The notes under the pieces are model-generated. The model did not search any database, was not told where the DNA came from, and saw nothing but the letters and a program-made list of their open reading frames with translations. A stretch of DNA of 64,000 bases from Amygdalobacter indicium (GTDB lineage Bacteria > Bacillota > Clostridia > Saccharofermentanales > Fastidiosipilaceae): assembly GCF_029101545.1 (NCBI RefSeq), contig NZ_CP118866.1, positions 930,001 to 994,000 of the forward strand. The letters are read 5' to 3'. The first letter of the stretch is position 1; each line of letters begins with the position of its first letter. The position numbers and the translations under genes were made by a program. Of the stretch, positions 1 to 8,809 are shown one piece after another.

Positions 1-491
1 AGCTCCGTTAAACTCTCAGCAACAATCACATTATTCTCTGCAAAACTTATTTCACTTACAATTTCAGGATGTCCCCGATGTCCTGCCAGAATAATTTGAT
101 AACCAGCATTGTGGTATTTAGCTATTTTATTTTGAATAAAACGAACGTAACCGCAAGTTTCATCTATGACTTTGCAATTCTTATCTCGCAACCGTCCTAA
201 TTCTTCCCCTGTAATACCATGAGCCCGAATCAGCACCGTCGCCCCGGGTGCAACAGCATCAGCTTTATCTACCAGAATAAAACCGTTGGCAGTTAAATTA
301 TTAACTACCTGTTTGTTATGAATAACAGCACCGTACATATAACATTTTTGCCCGGTTTGTAAAGCTTCAGCCAACTCATAAGCTTTATGTACAGCTTTTT
401 TTACCCCGTAACAGAAACCGTAACTGCCGGCTAACGTATATGATGCCGGTGCCAGGGAAGAGTTTTGCAAATTATTTTGTTTGTAATTCAT
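1..491 (-). CDS. ispH: 4-hydroxy-3-methylbut-2-enyl diphosphate reductase, N-terminal part (window edge)
   Basis: Partial gene; the 3' part lies beyond position 1. IspH is the [4Fe-4S] enzyme that makes IPP and DMAPP in the last step of the MEP isoprenoid pathway. Reading from the ATG at 491, the protein shows the conserved GFCYGVKKAV segment with its cluster cysteine near residue 26, then IHNKQVV, a RAHGI motif and DETCGYV with the second cluster cysteine. The start overlaps the end of plsC by 20 bases, so the two are translationally coupled. In many Clostridia this gene is fused to S1 domains; whether that holds here cannot be seen. Confidence 0.93.
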   Translation of the reverse strand, partial: MNYKQNNLQNSSLAPASYTLAGSYGFCYGVKKAVHKAYELAEALQTGQKCYMYGAVIHNKQVVNNLTANGFILVDKADAVAPGATVLIRAHGITGEELGRLRDKNCKVIDETCGYVRFIQNKIAKYHNAGYQIILAGHRGHPEIVSEISFAENNVIVAESLTE

Positions 492-1182
492 GTGATTTTA
501 ACTCGGAATATGTCGGATACGGTCGCTTAGCCAAATCATAGGCGGATTTGAGCAAATCATAAGCAATTTCATCATCACTCTGCCCGGCATTATAACGTTC
601 TTCCAATTTGAAAGCTTTTTGAGTCGACAATCTGATTTTTGATCTGAACTTAAAATCACCGCTGATTCCGACCACCAGAACTTTCGCTTCGGCTTTTCTG
701 ATTAATCCGACAATTGTTGCACTTGGCCGGTATTGCATTAATTCAGCTTTAGTACGACAGCGATGCCCTTGCGGAAAAATGCCGACAATTCTTTTAGCCT
801 TTAATCTTTGAATTATTGTCTTTATAGCTGTCAGATCAACTTTACTGCGGTCAAAGGGAATTGCCGCCCACTCCTGCAGAAATTTTCCGAACAGAGGAAT
901 ATTGAATAATTCACACTTACAAACCCAATCAACCCAAGGATTCAAAGCCAAAATTATTAAAGGTACATCAAAAAAATTTTGATGGTTTGCAATTAAAACT
1001 ACAGGTTCTCTATCTTCAGCGGATAAACAAGTAGCAAAGTTATCATCAACTTCTATCTTCCAGAACAATTTCATAAAAATATAAACAGTTCTGATTGTAA
1101 ACAGGCGCCAGCCATAACGCGACTTATAAATATCCGGTAAATCACTGACCGACAAAGCTCTTGCTTTATTGTTATTTTTCAT
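472..1182 (-). CDS. plsC: 1-acyl-sn-glycerol-3-phosphate acyltransferase
   Basis: Membrane-associated acyltransferase that adds the second acyl chain to lysophosphatidic acid, giving phosphatidic acid. The 236-residue length is normal. The HX4D catalytic motif is visible as NHQNFFD (His67, Asp72), and the substrate-binding motif III appears as FPQGHR at 136-141, where most homologues have FPEGTR. A hydrophobic segment near residues 25-45 probably anchors the protein. It lies between cmk and ispH, the usual Clostridia order, with a 16-base gap to cmk and a 20-base overlap with ispH. Confidence 0.92.
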   Translation of the reverse strand: MKNNNKARALSVSDLPDIYKSRYGWRLFTIRTVYIFMKLFWKIEVDDNFATCLSAEDREPVVLIANHQNFFDVPLIILALNPWVDWVCKCELFNIPLFGKFLQEWAAIPFDRSKVDLTAIKTIIQRLKAKRIVGIFPQGHRCRTKAELMQYRPSATIVGLIRKAEAKVLVVGISGDFKFRSKIRLSTQKAFKLEERYNAGQSDDEIAYDLLKSAYDLAKRPYPTYSELKSHELQTK

Positions 1183-1198
1183 ACATAAACCTCAAAAT

Positions 1199-1870
1199 CT
1201 ATACAATCGGTTGAATAATTGCGCTTATACGTTCCAAAACTTCCTGAATATCCATCTGACTGGAATCAATATAAACTGCTTCTTTCGCCTGTTTTAACGG
1301 TGCCAGTAAACGATTAATATCTTGGAAATCACGTTGATTAATTTGATTCAATACACTTGTATAATCACATTCCAAACCCTGCTGATTCAAATCCTGCCAC
1401 CGTCTGCTTGCTCTTTCTTCCGGTCTGGCATCAAGATATATTTTAACATCAGCTTGCGGTAAAACTACAGTTCCTATGTCACGTCCGTCCATTATAACGT
1501 TATTATGTGCCGCAAATTCCCGCTCCAATTCCAGAACATAATTTCTCATAGCCGCATTTTGACTCAGCAGTGAGGCTGAATGACCGATACTTTCAGTTCT
1601 GATGGATTTATCAACAGCTGAATTATTTAAGCTGTAACGAACGTCCTTACCCATAACCTGAATTTTAATTACAGCTCCCTGTAAGATAGTATTAATTGCA
1701 GCCGGATCGTTAATATCCAAATTATTCTCTTCCGCATATAATGCCAGGCAACGAAATAATGTACCTGTATCCAAATGATACAGATGAAATTTTTCCGCCA
1801 ATAAACGGGCTATAGTACTCTTGCCCGCTCCGCTCGGTCCATCAATCGCTACTGCAATATGTTTCATCAT
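1199..1870 (-). CDS. cmk: Cytidylate kinase
   Basis: Phosphorylates CMP and dCMP to the diphosphates using ATP. The P-loop GPSGAGKST is at residues 11-19, and the conserved DGRDIGTVV segment of the NMP-binding domain is near residue 128. The length of 223 residues is typical. Two ATG codons stand in tandem at the start (1870 and 1867); either could be used. It follows scpB by 26 bases and precedes plsC by 16, as part of the scpA-scpB-cmk-plsC-ispH run. Confidence 0.95.
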   Translation of the reverse strand: MMKHIAVAIDGPSGAGKSTIARLLAEKFHLYHLDTGTLFRCLALYAEENNLDINDPAAINTILQGAVIKIQVMGKDVRYSLNNSAVDKSIRTESIGHSASLLSQNAAMRNYVLELEREFAAHNNVIMDGRDIGTVVLPQADVKIYLDARPEERASRRWQDLNQQGLECDYTSVLNQINQRDFQDINRLLAPLKQAKEAVYIDSSQMDIQEVLERISAIIQPIV

Positions 1871-1896
1871 TCCTACCTACCTTTTCCTAAGCGTAC

Positions 1897-2496
1897 TTAA
1901 TTTTCTATTCCTGCCGCACTTACCTGATCATTCAATTGTTGTAAGCTTTCATACATCAGCAACGGTTGCACCGGCAAATCTTTTGTCGAACTTAATCCGA
2001 ATAAACGTAAAAACTTGGCCGTAACAACATACAAAGCCGGATGTCCGGGCATCTCCAGGACGCCGCTTTTCTCAATCAATCCCAAATCCGCCAAATTATT
2101 GATTACAGAATCGGAATTGACACCGCGGACCAATTCAACCTGTGCTCTTGTACAGGGTTGATTATAACTTATTGCTGCTAAAACTTCATAAGCCTGGTTG
2201 CTTAGTCTAATCTTACCGCCATTGTCGAACAAACGGCGCAAGAGCGGTTTAGCCTGCGCCTGCACAGTTAAAACATAATTATTGTCTACTTTTCTCACTT
2301 CAAGCAGCGAACCTTCGGTATGATACTTCTCATTCAATTTCATTACCAAATTTGTCAATTCTGCTGCTTCACAGTGCAACAGTTGTTGTAAACTTTCTTT
2401 TAATAAGCCGTCGCCTGCAGCAAACAGCAAGACTTCTAAAGCGTTAATATCCGCTTTGTTATCATTCTCACCCGTTTGAATTTGCTCTTCTTCCAT
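1897..2496 (-). CDS. scpB: Segregation and condensation protein B
   Basis: ScpB is a winged-helix (kite) subunit that, with ScpA, loads onto the SMC dimer to form the bacterial condensin. The 199-residue product has the two winged-helix modules expected; the conserved core AYEVLAAISYNQPCTRAQVELVRGV lies about residues 100-125, followed by the G-LIEKSG segment. It is directly downstream of scpA with an 18-base gap. The acidic N-terminal extension (about 18 residues) is poorly conserved in the family. Confidence 0.93.
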   Translation of the reverse strand: MEEEQIQTGENDNKADINALEVLLFAAGDGLLKESLQQLLHCEAAELTNLVMKLNEKYHTEGSLLEVRKVDNNYVLTVQAQAKPLLRRLFDNGGKIRLSNQAYEVLAAISYNQPCTRAQVELVRGVNSDSVINNLADLGLIEKSGVLEMPGHPALYVVTAKFLRLFGLSSTKDLPVQPLLMYESLQQLNDQVSAAGIEN

Positions 2497-2514
2497 AACA
2501 TTACACCACCAATA

Positions 2515-3357
2515 TTACTGATAATCGCTCGGAACATCACTTATATCCGTATCCTGCAACTCGTGCGTCTCATTTTTGGTTAAAACAATGTCGGACGCAT
2601 AATTGTCCTGTCCGGCAATAACAAGTTGTCTTCTGATTAATTCCAGTAAAGCCAAAAATCCGGTAATTTTACTTTCCTTGCCGGCATTTTGCAAAAATTC
2701 GGAAAAATACAACTTTTTTCGTTCGCAAACTTTTTGATACAAAGACTGTAATCTTTCTTGTAAGCTGACTTTTTCCCGCGCTAAAATATAACGAAGTTTC
2801 TCACTGAGATTCTGGTACATTTCGCCGTTACGCCGAGCCATTTTAGCAATAATTTCATAAAATTTTTCCACACTGCATTGTTCTGCCGTCAAATCTTTGC
2901 GTTCAGAATCGGCACCTAAATCACGTTTACTTAGAGGCGGACGGACAACAGCATAGGCATAAGCGGCATACCTATCCTGTAAACTTAAAGCTAATTGTTT
3001 ACAGCGCTTATATTGTAACAAGCGAAAAACCAAATCATCGCGCGGATCTTCTGCTGCTTGTGTATCGTCACCGTTAAGAGGCAGAAGTAACCTGGACTTA
3101 ATCTGCATCAACGTGGCGGCCATCAGCAAAAACTCACTGGCAATTGCTACATTAAAATCTCTGGCTGCCTGCAAATAAGCAAAATAACTGTCTGTCAACT
3201 CTTTAATCGGAATATCATAAATATCAATTTTATGCTTACCGATCAAATACAGCAGTAAATCAAACGGTCCGTCAAAGTTCGCCATTTTCAAGGCTAATTT
3301 TTCCTGACTCTCGTTCTTGGAAATATATAAATTTAAACTTTCATCCGCCATACTCAA
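2515..3357 (-). CDS. scpA: Segregation and condensation protein A
   Basis: Kleisin subunit that bridges the SMC heads and binds ScpB. The N-terminal NFDGPFDLLLYLIGKHKIDIYDIPIKEL block is diagnostic. The middle is charged and the C-terminal part resembles the winged-helix SMC-binding end. The open frame begins with a TTG at 3357 that overlaps the stop of the upstream protease gene; an ATG at 3351 is the alternative start and costs only two residues. No strong ribosome binding site precedes either, which suggests translational coupling. Confidence 0.92.
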   Translation of the reverse strand: MSMADESLNLYISKNESQEKLALKMANFDGPFDLLLYLIGKHKIDIYDIPIKELTDSYFAYLQAARDFNVAIASEFLLMAATLMQIKSRLLLPLNGDDTQAAEDPRDDLVFRLLQYKRCKQLALSLQDRYAAYAYAVVRPPLSKRDLGADSERKDLTAEQCSVEKFYEIIAKMARRNGEMYQNLSEKLRYILAREKVSLQERLQSLYQKVCERKKLYFSEFLQNAGKESKITGFLALLELIRRQLVIAGQDNYASDIVLTKNETHELQDTDISDVPSDYQ

Positions 3358-4088
3358 ACTACTAAATTTACCAAAAAATTAATCAGATTGATTACCGGCC
3401 CGACAATAGGATCCATCAATCTCCCCAATATATTGAAGGGTAAAATCGCCATAACTAAAAGTGCCATCATGAAATTACGGCTGTTATTATTCAGGAATAT
3501 CTGTACTTTCGGCGGCATAAATAAGCTCCATATCCAATAACCGTCCAACGGCGGGAAAGGTAAGATATTAAAGCACAGGAGTCCCAAATTTATTCGATAC
3601 ATATAACTCAACAGTAATATTAAAGTTTGGGTAAAGCGCAAATTACCGATAATTTGATTATGCTTAAACACTAAGGCAAAGCCGAAAGCTGCGAGCAACG
3701 CTAAGCAAAAATTGACAAATATACCGGCTAACGATACAACCAAATTCGCCCCTCGACGATTATACTTCGGCGAAAAATTAGCCGGATTAATCGGTACGGG
3801 CTTAGCCCAGCCTACAGGCGCAAACATAATCATAAGTAAACCAAAAGGATCAAAATGAGCCAGGGGGTTCAAAGTTAAACGTCCGGCATTATAAGCAGTC
3901 ATATCACCGTAGTGATATGCTGCCAAGCCGTGACCGAGCTCATGTAAAACAATTGAGATTATCAATACGAATATTCTACAAGCCGTATCCAACATACCGC
4001 CTGTATGAAATACCGTACCCATAAACAAAGGCAAAATAAGCCATGCCGAATAATGGTGCGTAAACGGTAGGTTGTAATTATCTCTCAT
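3354..4088 (-). CDS. Site-2 protease family (M50) membrane metalloprotease
   Basis: Multi-pass membrane zinc protease. The zinc motif HELGH is at residues 49-53 inside a hydrophobic segment, and the third ligand motif NILPFPPLDG is at 174-183. The protein has about five or six membrane segments and no PDZ domain, so it belongs to the short YwhC/FtsH-independent M50B type rather than RseP. This type is very often found upstream of scpA in Firmicutes. The physiological substrate is unknown. The stop overlaps the TTG start of scpA. Confidence 0.88.
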   Translation of the reverse strand: MRDNYNLPFTHHYSAWLILPLFMGTVFHTGGMLDTACRIFVLIISIVLHELGHGLAAYHYGDMTAYNAGRLTLNPLAHFDPFGLLMIMFAPVGWAKPVPINPANFSPKYNRRGANLVVSLAGIFVNFCLALLAAFGFALVFKHNQIIGNLRFTQTLILLLSYMYRINLGLLCFNILPFPPLDGYWIWSLFMPPKVQIFLNNNSRNFMMALLVMAILPFNILGRLMDPIVGPVINLINFLVNLVV

Positions 4089-4124
4089 AAAATCTCCTAT
4101 ATGTTAGTCTCGTTTGCTTTGCAG

Positions 4125-7100
4125 CTAATTGGGCATTACCTCAATATCCAAGCTGACAAGATGACCGTTAAGATCGAATTTCTCCTTTAAATCGGAAGTA
4201 TTGTCCTGTTGCAGTACAGACGCTTGAATTTCAAACATAATCTGCTGCCGGTACGTTTGCAACATCGCTTCTACTTCGTTGTCGGAATTATATAACAGCT
4301 TAATTTTGTCCGTTACATTATAATCGCGTTGTTTACGCAAATTCTGCACTTTGGAAACAAACTCACGATACAAACCGGCCTGCAGCAATTCCGGGGTCAA
4401 ATGCAAGTCCAGTGAAACGGTCATATTCCCTTCACTTACAGTAGCATAATCAGCTTTTTGCTTTGTTTCAATCAACAAATCATCTTTTCCGAGTTCTTCT
4501 TCTTTCCCGTTAACGAGTAACAATATTTTCCCGTTCTTTTGTAATTCCGCATAAGCTTCACTACCGTTCAAAGAAGCCAGAGCCTGCTTCACTTCGTTCA
4601 AATTTTTACCGAAGCGACGACCTAAAGTTCTTAACTGCGGCTTAAAAGCATAATCAATAAAAGATGTCGCATCCTGACTGAAAACAATATTACGGATGTT
4701 CAACTCATCTTCAATTTGCTCGATAGCCGCTTTACTGACAGACGTATCATGCAAACCGACAACAGTCATACTTGACAAAGGTTGACGATTTTTAACTTTT
4801 GAGATATTACGTGCAGCACGACCGAGATTAACCAGCTGTCGTACCAGTTGCATTTCTTGTTCCAATTCGGAGTCGATCAAATTTTCGTCCGCCTCAGGAT
4901 AAGTTGCCAAATGTACTGATTCAGGGTATGTTCCTTCTTCTTTCGGAGCATACAGAACATGCCAGATTTCGTCAGCCAGGAAAGGCGTAAACGGTGCCAG
5001 CAGACGACTTAATGTCTGCAATACTGTGAATAAAGTCTGATATGCAGCCAATTTCGACTCATCTTCAGCACTGGCCCAGAAACGTCCGCGATTACGTCTG
5101 ACGTACCAGTTACTCAATTCATCGACATATTCCTGAATCAATCTTGTTGCCGGCGTCAATTGATATTCATCCATCAACTTATTGACTTTTTTCACCAACG
5201 TATTCAGTCTGCTGATAGCCCAACGGTCAATTGCCGGTAAATCGGTGATTTTTTTCACATTAAAAGGATTGTACTGATCAATCTCCGCATACAAAGCATA
5301 AAATGCAACTGTATTCCACAGGGTGCTCATAAATTTACCTTGTAATTCCGTCACAGTCTCCAAACTGAATCTGCTCGGTAACCAAGGATTGGAATTGGCA
5401 TAAAAATACCAACGTACGGCATCCGCTCCCGGTCCGTCCAAAATAGATTGCGGCGCTACAACGTTACCTTTATGTTTACTCATTTTTATACCGTCTTTAT
5501 CCAGCACCAGGCCTAAACAAATGACGTTTTTATAAGGACTTTGATCCCACAATAAGGTGGCAATAGCCAACAAAGAATAAAACCAACCGCGCGTCTGATC
5601 CTGAGCTTCGGAAATAAAATCAGCCGGAAAGTGTTCTTCAAAGAACTCTTTATTTTCAAACGGATAGTGGTACTGCGCGAAGAACATCGCACCGGAATCG
5701 AACCAAGTATCTATAACTTCCTTAACTCGGGTCATCTCCCGGCCGCATTCCTGACAACGTAATTTTATCTCATCAATGAAAGGTTTATGCAATTCTATGT
5801 CATCCGGACAGGAAACGGCAAGCTTTTTCAGCTCTGCAATGCTGCCGACACAATAGCGATGATGGGCGGGACATTCCCAAATAGGCAAAGGTGTACCCCA
5901 ATAACGCTCTCTCGACAAAGCCCAGTCTATGACATTCTCCAGGAAATTACCGAAACGACCATCTCTGACATTTTCCGGCAACCAGTTAACACGAGAATTA
6001 TTTTGCAACAATTTCTCTTTAACTTTAGTCATAGCGATAAACCAACCGCTGCGAGCATAATAAATTAAAGGAGTATCACAACGCCAACAATGCGGATAAT
6101 TATGCTCAAAAGGCAGGACCTGATACAACAGACCGTTTTTACGCAAATCGTTAATAATCATTTCATCCGCTTTTTTACAGAATACACCCGCATAAGGGCC
6201 GCATTCAGAGGTTAATTGACCTTTAAGATCAACAAATTGAATTGTCGGTAAATCGGACATCCGACCGATTTGCGCATCATCTTCACCGAAAGCAGGAGCA
6301 ATATGGACTATACCTGTACCGTCGGTAACAGTAACATAATCACCCAAAACCACATACCAGGCTTTTTTACCGGTAGACGCAACAAAATCGCGGGCGAAAT
6401 CAAAAAGCGGCTCGTATTCGATGCCGGCCAAGTCTTTGCCGCTGTATCGTTGACAAATCTTATATTGCTGATCGCCTAAAACAGCAGCAAGTCTCGCTTC
6501 TGCTAAATATAAATACTCTTCTCCCGTTTGGACTTTAACATAATCAATTTCGGGATTGACACACAAAGCGGCATTGGAAGGTAAAGTCCAGGGAGTGGTT
6601 GTCCACGCCAGAATATAAGTGTTATCTTCTCCTTTAACTTTAAAACGCACAAATACGGAATTTTCTTTCACATCTTTATATCCCTGTGCCACCTCATGAC
6701 TTGACAAAGATGTTCCGCAGCGAGGACAATAGGGCAATATTTTATGACCTTTATATAAAAGTCCCTTTTGCCATATTTGTTGCAAAAGCCACCATTCAGA
6801 TTCGATGTAATAATTATGATAATTTATGTACGGATGTTCCATATCCGCAGAATAAGCTACTCTCTCGGACATGTGTTGCCACTCGTCTTTATAGCGCCAA
6901 ACACTTTCTTTACACTTCTGAATAAAATCAGCTACACCGTAAGCCTCTATTTGACTTTTACCGTCAAGATTAAGTTCTTTTTCAACTTCCAGTTCAACCG
7001 GCAATCCGTGCGTATCCCAACCGGCTTTGAAAGCAACATTATACCCCTGCATCCTTTTGCGCCGTGGAATGCAATCCTTAATAGAGCGCGTCAAAATGTG

Positions 7101-7271
7101 ACCGATATGCGGTTTACCGTTGGCTGTTGGCGGGCCGTCATATACCGTAAAATGAGGTCCTGTAGGATTTAATGCTTGAATTTTTTCCGCCAATTTTTGC
7201 TCTTGCCAGATTGCTAAGCGTTTTTCTTCTCTCTTAGCAAAAGACATATCGGCACTTAATTTTGGATACAT
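4125..7271 (-). CDS. ileS: Isoleucyl-tRNA synthetase, long (type 2-like) form
   Basis: Charges tRNA-Ile and edits valine. The open frame extends upstream to 7388, but the start is placed at the ATG at 7271 because a GAGGAAGG ribosome binding site sits just before it and the residues upstream resemble nothing in the family. The result is 1048 residues. HIGH is at residues 55-58 in GPPTANGKPHIGH and the KMSKS loop reads KMSKH near residue 597. CPRCG and CWRC pairs look like zinc sites. Length and the GPPTANGKPH signature match the eukaryote-like type 2 enzymes, which are usually mupirocin-insensitive; that phenotype is inference. A terminator lies between it and the upstream gene. Confidence 0.95.
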   Translation of the reverse strand: MYPKLSADMSFAKREEKRLAIWQEQKLAEKIQALNPTGPHFTVYDGPPTANGKPHIGHILTRSIKDCIPRRKRMQGYNVAFKAGWDTHGLPVELEVEKELNLDGKSQIEAYGVADFIQKCKESVWRYKDEWQHMSERVAYSADMEHPYINYHNYYIESEWWLLQQIWQKGLLYKGHKILPYCPRCGTSLSSHEVAQGYKDVKENSVFVRFKVKGEDNTYILAWTTTPWTLPSNAALCVNPEIDYVKVQTGEEYLYLAEARLAAVLGDQQYKICQRYSGKDLAGIEYEPLFDFARDFVASTGKKAWYVVLGDYVTVTDGTGIVHIAPAFGEDDAQIGRMSDLPTIQFVDLKGQLTSECGPYAGVFCKKADEMIINDLRKNGLLYQVLPFEHNYPHCWRCDTPLIYYARSGWFIAMTKVKEKLLQNNSRVNWLPENVRDGRFGNFLENVIDWALSRERYWGTPLPIWECPAHHRYCVGSIAELKKLAVSCPDDIELHKPFIDEIKLRCQECGREMTRVKEVIDTWFDSGAMFFAQYHYPFENKEFFEEHFPADFISEAQDQTRGWFYSLLAIATLLWDQSPYKNVICLGLVLDKDGIKMSKHKGNVVAPQSILDGPGADAVRWYFYANSNPWLPSRFSLETVTELQGKFMSTLWNTVAFYALYAEIDQYNPFNVKKITDLPAIDRWAISRLNTLVKKVNKLMDEYQLTPATRLIQEYVDELSNWYVRRNRGRFWASAEDESKLAAYQTLFTVLQTLSRLLAPFTPFLADEIWHVLYAPKEEGTYPESVHLATYPEADENLIDSELEQEMQLVRQLVNLGRAARNISKVKNRQPLSSMTVVGLHDTSVSKAAIEQIEDELNIRNIVFSQDATSFIDYAFKPQLRTLGRRFGKNLNEVKQALASLNGSEAYAELQKNGKILLLVNGKEEELGKDDLLIETKQKADYATVSEGNMTVSLDLHLTPELLQAGLYREFVSKVQNLRKQRDYNVTDKIKLLYNSDNEVEAMLQTYRQQIMFEIQASVLQQDNTSDLKEKFDLNGHLVSLDIEVMPN

Positions 7272-7311
7272 AGCTATACCTTCCTCTAAATAAATATCTA
7301 AGCAGTTATTA

Positions 7312-7346
7312 TAAAAAAAAGCTGAGCAAATGTCTATTTGCTCAGC
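7312..7346 (-). terminator. Intrinsic terminator after the MgsA-like gene
   Basis: A perfect 11-bp stem (GCTGAGCAAAT with its complement, 7321-7346) with a 4-base loop is followed on the minus strand by eight T residues (7313-7320). It lies 26 bases after the stop of the upstream gene, so ileS is expected to have its own promoter downstream of the hairpin or to depend on read-through. Confidence 0.85.
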
Positions 7347-7371
7347 CGGTAAAATACAAAAAAGTAAATAC

Positions 7372-7770
7372 TCAATGCACCAATTCACGCCAATCCAAAT
7401 CGCCGCGGTCTATAGCCAAAATTAAAATTTCGGCCGTAGCAATGTTAGACGCATAAGGAATAGTATTAACATCGCAAATATCAAGTAAACTTCTGCTATA
7501 TTTATTGTATTCCGTACTTTGCTGTCTCGTATCGCGCAAATGAATAACCGCATCAATTTCGTTATAACCGACTCGTTGTGTTATTTGCCCCAATCCTCCG
7601 ACTAAATCACTGGGAACCCCCGTGACATTCAACCCGACATTCTCCTCCAATAACCGAGCCAAATTCAAAGTAGACAAGAGTTGGTGCCGTTTCAACAATT
7701 GTTTATACGCTATACAGAAGTTAATTAATAATTCATTCTTGCGATTATCCGCCAACAGAACTATTCTCAC
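7372..7770 (-). CDS. Methylglyoxal synthase-like protein, catalytic residues lost
   Basis: A 132-residue MGS-like fold. It aligns end to end with MgsA: the RIVLLAD start, the GG-QI segment, IDAVIHLRD, the CDV-IPYASN-ATAEIL block and the C-terminal DWREL are recognisable. MgsA converts dihydroxyacetone phosphate to methylglyoxal. Here the residues that do this in E. coli appear changed: His19 is absent, Asp71 in GGDQQ has become Leu, His98 and Asp101 in PHEPD are gone, and the TGTTG phosphate loop reads STLNLA; only Asp91 (in RD) remains. I infer that it is not a working MgsA; it could be a sensor or a decaying gene. Confidence 0.72.
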   Translation of the reverse strand: MRIVLLADNRKNELLINFCIAYKQLLKRHQLLSTLNLARLLEENVGLNVTGVPSDLVGGLGQITQRVGYNEIDAVIHLRDTRQQSTEYNKYSRSLLDICDVNTIPYASNIATAEILILAIDRGDLDWRELVH

Positions 7771-7938
7771 TCTCTCTACCTCACAATCATTATTTGTGTA
7801 CAGAATAAGCCTATTGACTTGTTAATTCAACTAACAAAACGCCGAAATTTAGCAAAAATTTTATACAAATTGCACAAATCTGCCCCGGCTGTCCAATTTT
7901 CGCACTGAAAAGCAAATAAAAAACACTTTCACCGAAAT

Positions 7939-8640
7939 CTACGGTAAAACAAACAGCTCACCGAAATCCGATCGCATACTCGTATAACCCTTCGAAGTTA
8001 CAACTAAATGGTCATGCAAAATAACGTCAATCTGTGCCAAACTTAGAACCAATCTGCGAGTAGCACATTTATCCGCCTCGCTCGGTGCAGCATCACCGCT
8101 TGGATGATTGTGCACAATTATAGCACTGTGACAATTGTAACGCAAAGCCTGACGTAGAATATCATGATTTTCAAATTTCACGCTATACAGCGAACCATCT
8201 TTGATTACACACTCACGCAGGAGCGAATTATGACAATCAAGCAAAAGCAGCAACAATCTTTCCGTTGTTAAAGAGGTAATATGCCAAACATATTTATAAA
8301 CAGCTTCCGGCGAAGATAAGTTCCGTATAGACGGCTGCGTGTCGGCACTGTTAATTCTCTTGGCCAGCTCAATACAGGCACACAATCTTGCGGCTTTTGC
8401 CGTACCTATACCTTTAATTTCACGAAAATCCTGACTTTCCAAAGATGCTAATTGACGCAAATTTCTCCCGATCATTTCATGTCTCAGCAAATCTTCGGCT
8501 AAATCCAAACTAGATTTTCCCTTGTGACCGTTTTGCAATATAATTGCCAGCAATTCTTCGGTAGTCAGCTTGGAAGCTCCGTTGATCATCAGTTTCTCAT
8601 AAGGTCTTTCGCATTCGAGCATTGCAGATTCACTAAACAT
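7939..8640 (-). CDS. radC: RadC/JAB-domain protein
   Basis: 233 residues. The N-terminal part carries a helix-hairpin-helix segment (LTTEELLAIIL ... IKGIGTAKAARL, about residues 25-90) and the C-terminal part a JAB/MPN metalloprotease-like domain with the zinc motif HNHPSGDAAPSEAD near residue 176. Despite its name the family is not firmly tied to DNA repair; a nuclease or deubiquitinase-like activity has been suggested for JAB folds. A GGAGGTG ribosome binding site precedes the ATG at 8640. It stands alone between asnS and the MgsA-like gene. Confidence 0.9.
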   Translation of the reverse strand: MFSESAMLECERPYEKLMINGASKLTTEELLAIILQNGHKGKSSLDLAEDLLRHEMIGRNLRQLASLESQDFREIKGIGTAKAARLCACIELAKRINSADTQPSIRNLSSPEAVYKYVWHITSLTTERLLLLLLDCHNSLLRECVIKDGSLYSVKFENHDILRQALRYNCHSAIIVHNHPSGDAAPSEADKCATRRLVLSLAQIDVILHDHLVVTSKGYTSMRSDFGELFVLP

Positions 8641-8730
8641 TTTGTATTCACCTCCTACAAAATATTATGCAGAAACAGACAGCTCTCGAAATAACCGTTT
8701 TTCGACAAAAATACAAAATTTATTCGTTAA

Positions 8731-8771
8731 AAATCCCTTCTTACTTTTAGACTTTTAAGCAGGAAGGGATT
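8731..8771 (-). terminator. Probable intrinsic terminator after asnS
   Basis: A 9-bp stem AATCCCTTC/GAAGGGATT encloses a 22-base loop and is followed on the minus strand by a short TTT run. The loop is long and the T-tract short, so it is weaker than the others in this window. Confidence 0.5.
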
Positions 8772-8809
8772 AAATTACAAACGATCAGAAATTAATTCAA
8801 TTATTAAAA

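Noticed and set aside
7272..7371. Possible T-box leader upstream of ileS, because a terminator hairpin precedes the gene
   Set aside because: Only 26 bases lie between the previous stop codon and the hairpin, and no specifier loop or antiterminator core is present; it is a plain terminator of the upstream gene.
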